Of a DNA stretch of 11,019 nt, positions 5,731 to 11,019 are shown one piece after another; positions within the stretch are counted from its first letter, which is position 1, and every line of letters starts with the position of its first letter. The notes beneath the pieces were generated by a model that saw nothing but the letters and a program-made list of their open reading frames with translations, was not told where the DNA came from and did no database searches. The stretch lies in assembly GCA_009785045.1 (NCBI GenBank), contig WQXC01000054.1:1-11019 (forward strand), in the 5' to 3' direction. The stretch is from Treponema sp. Lineage in GTDB: Bacteria; Spirochaetota; Spirochaetia; Treponematales; Breznakiellaceae. Both the position numbers and the translations under genes were made by a program.

Positions 5731-8700
5731 GCTTCATCAAACTCGCTGTGGAGCAGATGCTTGGTTATTACGCTGAGCTTATCCCGGGTTGCCTTAGACC
5801 AGGTCTTTTGCTTTAATACAGCCAGAGCCTCTTTTGCCGCCTTTTTATCGTAAGAGGAGCAAGCTGCCTGGATTTCCTGCAGTTTTTCCTGAAGATACAC
5901 ATGGTCAGCGCTATCGTCTACATCCTGATCCTCTGCCGTTTCATCTTCCATTGGCTTTAATCTGTCTATAACCTTGTTTAAATCATCCAGGAATGCAGGC
6001 AGCGAAGATATAATTAAATGCAGGTTTTCTTCACGTCCGGCCTGTTCCAGTTCCGACGCTTTGTTTGCCAAATCCGTCTCTCCGACATTGGCAAGGGCGC
6101 TTTTCATCGCATGAACATTGATGATAAATGTTGGAATATCATCGCCTCTGCGCCAGTTATTATCGCTTATTGCATTTAAAATACTCACAGTTTTTCTGGC
6201 ATCGCGCACAAAGAATTCAGCCAATTGGGAATCAATCACAATATTATGACCGCCAGCAGCATATAAACTGTTCTTTTGCTTACGCGCTTCTTCCAAAACT
6301 TCAGGCGTCTGCTTATCCCGGATTAGCTTGTTTAGAATGGAATTTAACTGGCGGATATCAATCGGTTTGGAAATGAAATCGTCAAAACCGTTATTAATAA
6401 ACATCTCAGCCTGGCCTGCAAGCGCATTTGCAGTTAATGCTACAATTGGCATTGTATACCCAAGACCGCGAATAAGTTTTGTAGCCTCAATACCGTCCAT
6501 TCTGGGCATCATATGGTCCATAAAAATAATATCGTAAATTGCACCGTCTCTGATTTTGTCCAATGTTTCAAAACCGCTTGTAGCAGAATCAATTGAAATT
6601 CCATAAGGCGCCAAAAGACCGCGCGCCACATAAAGGTTTGTTTCTACATCGTCTACAATCAGAACACGACCGTACGGCATAAAGTCCTGCGAAATCTGCG
6701 CATTCCTCATTTTAATTGTATTTTTTAAATTAAGTTTCATTAGGTTGTCGGCAAGATCTTTACCAATCGGTTCGTAATTATTACAACTCTGCGGCAGCCG
6801 CACAGTAAAAGTAGAACCCATACCTGGAGTACTTTCTACCTGAATGTCACCTTTCATAAGCTGAACCAGGTTTCTGGTGATATTCATTCCAAGACCTGTA
6901 CCTTCAGTCTTACGATTGGCTTCCATGTTAAAGCGGCTGAACTTTTCACCAAGTTTTTTAACCTGATCCGCTGTCATTCCCTGTCCTGTATCGCTGACTT
7001 TAAATACCAGATTAACATCAGAACTATCATTTACCTTTTGCGCAGAAAGAGTAAGTTCGATTAATCCTTCCAGGGTATATTTGAATGCGTTTGAAAGCAA
7101 ATTGTTAAGGATTTGTTTAATCCTTAGCTCGTCTCCGATAAGGTTTGCAGGAACATTATCGTTTACTATCAATTTAAAATCTATCGGTTTGCTTTCGTAA
7201 CGCATAATGTTTAATTTAACAGTGTCATGAATAAGGCTTGATATATCATAATTGGAGATTGATAATTCCAGTTTTCCTGCTTCTATTTTGGAAAGGTCAA
7301 GAATATCATTTATAATACCAAGCAGAAGATCGCCTGAATTGTAAATTCTTTCCAGCGCTTCTCTTGTCGCAAGCGGTATTGTTGCATCCTGAAGCTGAAT
7401 CTCTGTAATACCAAGAATTGCGTTCATTGGCGTTCGTATCTCGTGACTCATCTTTGCAAGGAAATCGCTTTTTGCTTTGCTGCTTTCTTCGGCAATTTCT
7501 GCTCTTCGCATTTCTGCGATCATTAATTTAAGTTCTCTTAAATCCCTGATAAATCCGGCAACAGCATATTCACCTCTGAATTTAACACGCACCAATGAAA
7601 CTTCTGTAGGTATCTGTTCACCGTCCCGTTTCTGGTGCATCCATTCAAAACGGCAGTAACCTTCTTCGAATGCTTCATCAAAATATTTGCTTATCCGTTC
7701 TCTTGATACTTCTCCGGAAGGCTGATATTCAGGGAAAAAGTCAAAAAGTTCGTCCAAAAATTCCTGTTTTCCGGATAATCCGAACATTCTTACTATTTCC
7801 TGATTACATTCAATAATTCTGGCATGTTTATCAACCATGAAACTGCTAAGAGGCGTTGCGTCAAATAAAACCTGGGTACATTCATCTGCCTCACGCATTT
7901 TTGCCATCATTGTTTTTATTTCACGAAGATCGCGCGTGTATCCGCATACAATAGTTTCTTTTCTGGAAATAACACGCACTAGTGTAACTTCGCATGGGAT
8001 AAGTTCTCCGTTTATTTTACGGTGCATCCATTCAAAACGGCAATAACCGTCATTAAACGCCTTTTTTAAATTTTCCATTGATTTTTCGGATGAAAGTCTT
8101 CCATCTGCCTGATATTCAGGTGAAAGCTCCGAGAATAAAGACATATATTCTTTTTTGCTTGATAATCCGAATAATTTTAATGCTTCGTTATTACAATCTT
8201 TTATTTGAAAATCTTTATCCCAGAAATTTGCACAAAGAGGTGTCGCATCTAGCATTATTTGAGTTCTTTCTTCTGTCCTTTTCTTTGCATAAAGCATACT
8301 CAGCAAAATCGTACATAGGACGGCAGCCAAAACAACGCCAAGAACAACAAGGATAAAACCTATTTCCTGAACACTCTTGTAATAACTTTTTGAATATGCC
8401 ATTACAGCAAGATACCAGCCGTTTTCAAGCTTTCTAATGAATGCAACAGAGTCATTACCGTGGTAGTCTGTTGCTTTTCTTTCGGAAATTTCACCGCCAG
8501 ATAATAATACCTGCCTAATTGCCTCGCCGTCATTCATAAGCCTCATATTTCGTCCGATGTATACCGGATTAGGATGAGCCAGTACATCGAATTGGCTGTC
8601 AAAAAGTATTCCGTAACTGTCTTCGGTTACATGTGTATCAATGGCATATTGCCATATTCTGTCCAGCTTGGCGTCCAGACAGACAACGCCGATAAGCCTG

Positions 8701-9242
8701 TTATTATCATCATAAATAGCACGGGAAAAAGTCATTACATTGTAATCGAGCGCAACACTCGGATAAACATCCGTTGCTGCGACTTTTCCTTTTGCTTCTA
8801 TTGCCGCTATGTACCAGGGTCTTGACTCCGGTATAAAATCATCCGGCATTATCCAGTTTATGCCTGCAAGCATTAAATTGTTAAATACATGAAAGTACCC
8901 AAAAATACTAACGGTATAAGACATGAGTCTTTCATCTGTTGTTATATAATTGGTTGTATATTCAAAGTAATGCTGCACATCTTCCGATGTAGCGCCATGA
9001 GAAATCATGTTTTTTACATTTTCTGCGATAACTCCCAGAGTTGTTTCCGGCTCCATAAGTCCGGATTCTATATATGTCTGTACATTTGTAATTGCGTTAT
9101 TTACATTACCCAATAGATGCTTTCGTTCTATTTCGCTCATGTAATTATAACTAAGAAAAACCATCAGTCCAAAAGCAAAGATCACTACCAAAACCTGAGC
9201 ATGAGTCACAACAGAAAGGAATTTTTTTAGCAGTGAACGCAC
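5703..9242 (-). CDS. Membrane hybrid histidine kinase, dCache-PAS-PAS-HisKA-HATPase-REC-HPt
   Basis: Inner-membrane sensor kinase of 1179 residues with a complete internal phosphorelay. TM1 is about 13-34 and the extracytoplasmic dCache domain about 38-285, with RPWY at 141-144. TM2 is about 294-317. Two PAS domains (about 328-442 and 457-572) repeat with a period of 129 residues. A coiled coil leads to HisKA with SHEIRTPMNAILG (phospho-His600). The ATPase shows NNLLSNAFKYT (N box, 713-723), DTGQGM (751-756) and GTGLGM (781-786). REC has VDD at 863-865, phospho-Asp909, Thr937 and Lys959. HPt has His1044 in VHAMKSALANVG. An acidic linker and a helical tail (about 1113-1175) follow. The GTG start at 9242 overlaps the stop of the HD-GYP gene by one base (TAGTG) and has AAGGA upstream. 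The last nine codons lie in the 35-bp repeat. Ligand unknown; an amino acid is suggested. Confidence 0.93.
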   Translation of the reverse strand: MRSLLKKFLSVVTHAQVLVVIFAFGLMVFLSYNYMSEIERKHLLGNVNNAITNVQTYIESGLMEPETTLGVIAENVKNMISHGATSEDVQHYFEYTTNYITTDERLMSYTVSIFGYFHVFNNLMLAGINWIMPDDFIPESRPWYIAAIEAKGKVAATDVYPSVALDYNVMTFSRAIYDDNNRLIGVVCLDAKLDRIWQYAIDTHVTEDSYGILFDSQFDVLAHPNPVYIGRNMRLMNDGEAIRQVLLSGGEISERKATDYHGNDSVAFIRKLENGWYLAVMAYSKSYYKSVQEIGFILVVLGVVLAAVLCTILLSMLYAKKRTEERTQIMLDATPLCANFWDKDFQIKDCNNEALKLFGLSSKKEYMSLFSELSPEYQADGRLSSEKSMENLKKAFNDGYCRFEWMHRKINGELIPCEVTLVRVISRKETIVCGYTRDLREIKTMMAKMREADECTQVLFDATPLSSFMVDKHARIIECNQEIVRMFGLSGKQEFLDELFDFFPEYQPSGEVSRERISKYFDEAFEEGYCRFEWMHQKRDGEQIPTEVSLVRVKFRGEYAVAGFIRDLRELKLMIAEMRRAEIAEESSKAKSDFLAKMSHEIRTPMNAILGITEIQLQDATIPLATREALERIYNSGDLLLGIINDILDLSKIEAGKLELSISNYDISSLIHDTVKLNIMRYESKPIDFKLIVNDNVPANLIGDELRIKQILNNLLSNAFKYTLEGLIELTLSAQKVNDSSDVNLVFKVSDTGQGMTADQVKKLGEKFSRFNMEANRKTEGTGLGMNITRNLVQLMKGDIQVESTPGMGSTFTVRLPQSCNNYEPIGKDLADNLMKLNLKNTIKMRNAQISQDFMPYGRVLIVDDVETNLYVARGLLAPYGISIDSATSGFETLDKIRDGAIYDIIFMDHMMPRMDGIEATKLIRGLGYTMPIVALTANALAGQAEMFINNGFDDFISKPIDIRQLNSILNKLIRDKQTPEVLEEARKQKNSLYAAGGHNIVIDSQLAEFFVRDARKTVSILNAISDNNWRRGDDIPTFIINVHAMKSALANVGETDLANKASELEQAGREENLHLIISSLPAFLDDLNKVIDRLKPMEDETAEDQDVDDSADHVYLQEKLQEIQAACSSYDKKAAKEALAVLKQKTWSKATRDKLSVITKHLLHSEFDEAAKIAAGDN

Positions 9243-10261
9243 TAAAAACCGTCCTTTACCGATTTAATATGGTCTTTTACCTCATAAAAAAGTTCGACAA
9301 TTTTTGGATCAAAATGAGTTCCGGAATTTTGCATGATTATATCTATTGCTTCATCTTCTGTAAAAGCTTTTTTGTACGGACGTTCAGAAACAAGAGCGTC
9401 GTAGACATCTACAATCGCCATTATACGGCCCTGTAGCGGAATCTCGACTCCCTTAAGCCCGCGCGGATAACCCTTACCGTCCCATCTTTCATGATGAGTG
9501 CCTGCAAACAATTTAGCGTTACGTAAAAAGTCTCCCTCTCCTGTACGCGATATAATTTCGTCAATTATACGCTCGCCTTCTTCAGCATGACTCTTCATTA
9601 CATCGTATTCTTCGTCTGTAAGTTTTCCTGGTTTATTAACTATAACGTCAGTAATGGATATCTTTCCAAGGTCGTGCATTCTGGCAGAAGAAATCATTTT
9701 ATCAACATCCCATCCGTTAATTTCATCAGAGTAAACACAACGTTCTTTCATTTCTTCTATTAGGATTCTGATATAAACCGAAGTGCGCTCAATATGACCG
9801 CCTGTTCCCTTGTCGCGGTTTTCAACCATGTCTGCAAGAACAGCGACAATACTGTTCTGAAGTCGATGAAGCTGCGCTGTCCTTTCACGGATAATTTCGT
9901 CAATGTTAAGGTGTGTTCTTATTCTGTTTAACAATACGGGTGCGGAAAACGGTTTTGTTATAAAATCGACAGCGCCCATTTCTAACCCGCGGGCTTCTAC
10001 CTCGGAATCGTTGCGTCCTGTAAGGAACATAACCGGAATATCCTGATACTTACCGTCATTTTTAAGATGATCTAATGTCTCAAACCCGTCCATAACAGGC
10101 ATTTCTATATCTAAAAGGATTAAATCGGGTATAACTTTTTCCAAAAACGCAAACATTTTTGCAGCAGAAGGCATAGTCATAACACGGTAATGGTCATCCA
10201 GTACCGCTTCTGCCATGGACAGATTAGTATCACTATCATCAACAACAAATATAGTTTTCAT
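9242..10261 (-). CDS. Response regulator with HD-GYP domain (probable cyclic-di-GMP phosphodiesterase)
   Basis: Soluble two-domain regulator of 339 residues from ATG 10261 (MKTIFVVDDSD). REC covers about 1-120 with acidic Asp8 and Asp9, phospho-acceptor Asp51, Thr81 and Lys103. A helical linker leads to HD-GYP (about 133-335). Putative metal ligands are all present: Glu147, His156, His196-Asp197 in MHDLGK, His225, His256-His257 and Asp285, and the GYP signature is at 264-266. The domain should hydrolyse cyclic-di-GMP when REC is phosphorylated; this is family knowledge, not shown here. It is co-transcribed and translationally coupled with the hybrid kinase, whose HPt is the obvious phosphodonor. 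ATG 10288 with AAGG 7 nt upstream would add 9 residues and is a real alternative; the open frame back to 10420 overlaps the promoter and is not used. Confidence 0.93.
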   Translation of the reverse strand: MKTIFVVDDSDTNLSMAEAVLDDHYRVMTMPSAAKMFAFLEKVIPDLILLDIEMPVMDGFETLDHLKNDGKYQDIPVMFLTGRNDSEVEARGLEMGAVDFITKPFSAPVLLNRIRTHLNIDEIIRERTAQLHRLQNSIVAVLADMVENRDKGTGGHIERTSVYIRILIEEMKERCVYSDEINGWDVDKMISSARMHDLGKISITDVIVNKPGKLTDEEYDVMKSHAEEGERIIDEIISRTGEGDFLRNAKLFAGTHHERWDGKGYPRGLKGVEIPLQGRIMAIVDVYDALVSERPYKKAFTEDEAIDIIMQNSGTHFDPKIVELFYEVKDHIKSVKDGF

Positions 10262-10326
10262 CAAGACCCTATATCTCTCCTTAAACATGGCTATTCCTTG
10301 AGTTATAAACAGCCTATACTCGTATA

Positions 10327-10355
10327 AATTTAACCTAATTCTGTAAAAACTGCAA
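10327..10355 (-). promoter_or_regulatory. Candidate promoter of the HD-GYP/kinase operon
   Basis: Minus-strand TTGCAG (10350-10355) and TAAATT (10327-10332) are spaced by 17 nt, about 30-60 nt upstream of the possible starts. Both hexamers match the consensus only partly. This is the best candidate in the 220-nt divergent region, but other starts are possible in such AT-rich sequence. Confidence 0.4.
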
Positions 10356-10413
10356 GGAAAATCGTAGTTTTTAAGCAAAATCAATAAAAAGAAGTACAAA
10401 AACGAGACAAATT

Positions 10414-10443
10414 GTGACAAATAAGATACAGGCTAGTTAAAAT
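10414..10443 (+). promoter_or_regulatory. Candidate metA promoter
   Basis: GTGACA (10414-10419) and TAAAAT (10438-10443) each match five of six consensus bases, with an 18-nt spacer. Transcription would begin near 10450, leaving a leader of only about 30 nt. That is too short for a SAM riboswitch or T-box, so any methionine control would have to act by another route. The ribosome site before ATG 10482 is weak (TAAGAA). Confidence 0.5.
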
Positions 10444-10481
10444 ATGTGGATATTTTTATCAAAGTATGCTAAGAATAGTAC

Positions 10482-11019
10482 ATGCCTATTAAAATACCCA
10501 AAGAATTACCTGCCTATAATGCTCTCTCTGAAGAACAGGTCTTTGTTATGACCGAGGATCGGGCTGAATCCCAGGATATAAGGCCATTAAGAGTAGGAAT
10601 AATCAATCTTATGCCTACTACAATTGATACAGAAATACAGCTTTTAAGGCTTCTGGGTAACAGCCCCCTCCAGGTTGATATTACTTTTTTAAACATGAGC
10701 AGCCATAAGTCAAAAAATGCGCCGCCTGGACACCTGGAAAAATTTTATATCAGCGCCGAAGAGATCGTTTGCATGAAAGTCCGCTTTGACGGGCTAATTA
10801 TCACAGATGCACCAGTAGAGACATTGCCTTTTGAAGAAGTCGATTATTGGGACGAAATTACCAAAATAATTGATTATTCAGAAAAAAATGTTTTTTCCTG
10901 TCTGCATATTTGCTGGGGAGCTCAGGCTGGTCTTTACCGCCGCTATGGCATTTCCAAACATCCACTAGGTAAAAAATTATCCGGTATTTTCCCTCATGCC
11001 ATTAATGAGCAGCATCATG
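10482..11019 (+). CDS. metA: Homoserine O-acyltransferase, MetA family (probably acetyl-type), 3' end cut by window edge
   Basis: First step of methionine synthesis from homoserine: transfer of an acyl group from acyl-CoA to the homoserine hydroxyl, in the cytoplasm. The first 179 residues of about 300 are visible. The start MPIKIPKELPAYNAL is typical, followed by IRPLRVGIINLMP, LLGNSPLQVDI and the LHICWGAQAGL motif holding the catalytic Cys144 (E. coli Cys142). The partner His and Glu lie beyond the window. The residue aligned with E. coli Gly111 is Glu113 (APVE), the signature of acetyl-CoA-using enzymes, so the product is probably O-acetylhomoserine. Two oddities: MPTTIDTE where most members have a Lys at the second Thr, and ITDAPVE where Gly replaces Asp in most. 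Divergently transcribed from the HD-GYP gene; the right edge cuts it. Confidence 0.94.
   Translation, partial: MPIKIPKELPAYNALSEEQVFVMTEDRAESQDIRPLRVGIINLMPTTIDTEIQLLRLLGNSPLQVDITFLNMSSHKSKNAPPGHLEKFYISAEEIVCMKVRFDGLIITDAPVETLPFEEVDYWDEITKIIDYSEKNVFSCLHICWGAQAGLYRRYGISKHPLGKKLSGIFPHAINEQHH

Noticed and set aside
10262..10420. Upstream extension of the HD-GYP reading frame with a hydrophobic segment that could be read as a membrane anchor
   Set aside because: It overlaps the divergent promoter region, has no good ribosome site, and REC domains normally begin at the MKTIFVVDD point. Only the short extension to 10288 remains plausible.
10430..10481. SAM riboswitch, T-box or MetJ-type operator before metA
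   Set aside because: The leader is only about 30 nt after the predicted start, and no conserved riboswitch stem or tandem operator boxes are visible.
10514..10696. Minus-strand open frame of 60 codons
   Set aside because: It lies fully inside metA on the other strand, and metA is a clear family member.

Overview
The window looks like chromosomal DNA of a spirochaete, probably Treponema-like. This rests on the minus-strand translation operon rimP-nusA-infB-rbfA-truB, an IF-2 with a lysine-rich start followed by a Gly/Pro-rich linker, a NusA with a C-terminal zinc ribbon, and a large Cache/PAS hybrid kinase next to an HD-GYP response regulator. The phylum assignment is inference from gene content and protein style; no 16S or other marker is present.

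Layout. (1) Positions 1-5460, minus strand: a compact translation/transcription operon read rimP -> nusA -> infB -> rbfA -> truB (truB runs off the left edge). Its genes are 1-15 nt apart, except for a 92-nt repeat-bearing gap before truB. (2) Positions 5461-5702: a control region holding an intrinsic terminator, a strong sigma70-type promoter that fires into that terminator, and a 35-bp direct repeat flanking a GC-rich hairpin. (3) Positions 5703-10261, minus strand: a two-gene signalling operon. The HD-GYP response regulator comes first and the 1179-residue membrane hybrid histidine kinase second; stop and start codons overlap in TAGTG. (4) Positions 10262-10481: a divergent promoter region. 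(5) From 10482, plus strand: the 5' part of a MetA-family homoserine O-acyltransferase, cut by the right edge.

How the genes work together. RimP and RbfA mature the 30S subunit, IF-2 delivers initiator tRNA, NusA modulates RNA polymerase and TruB makes tRNA psi55, so region 1 is one expression-machinery unit. The kinase senses an extracytoplasmic ligand through a dCache domain (an almost complete amino-acid-binding motif is visible). It can relay phosphate His -> Asp -> His(HPt), probably to the REC domain of the co-transcribed HD-GYP protein, a likely cyclic-di-GMP phosphodiesterase. MetA belongs to methionine synthesis and is only a neighbour.

The most interesting points are a putative attenuator in front of rimP-nusA, a palindromic repeat family that supplies the last codons of two genes, the zinc ribbon on NusA, the amino-acid motif in the kinase sensor, and a MetA with an acetyl-CoA-type specificity residue but substitutions at two normally conserved positions. 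I see no CRISPR array, insertion sequence, tRNA, rRNA or phage gene. The core genes are ordinary; no clearly undescribed system is apparent.
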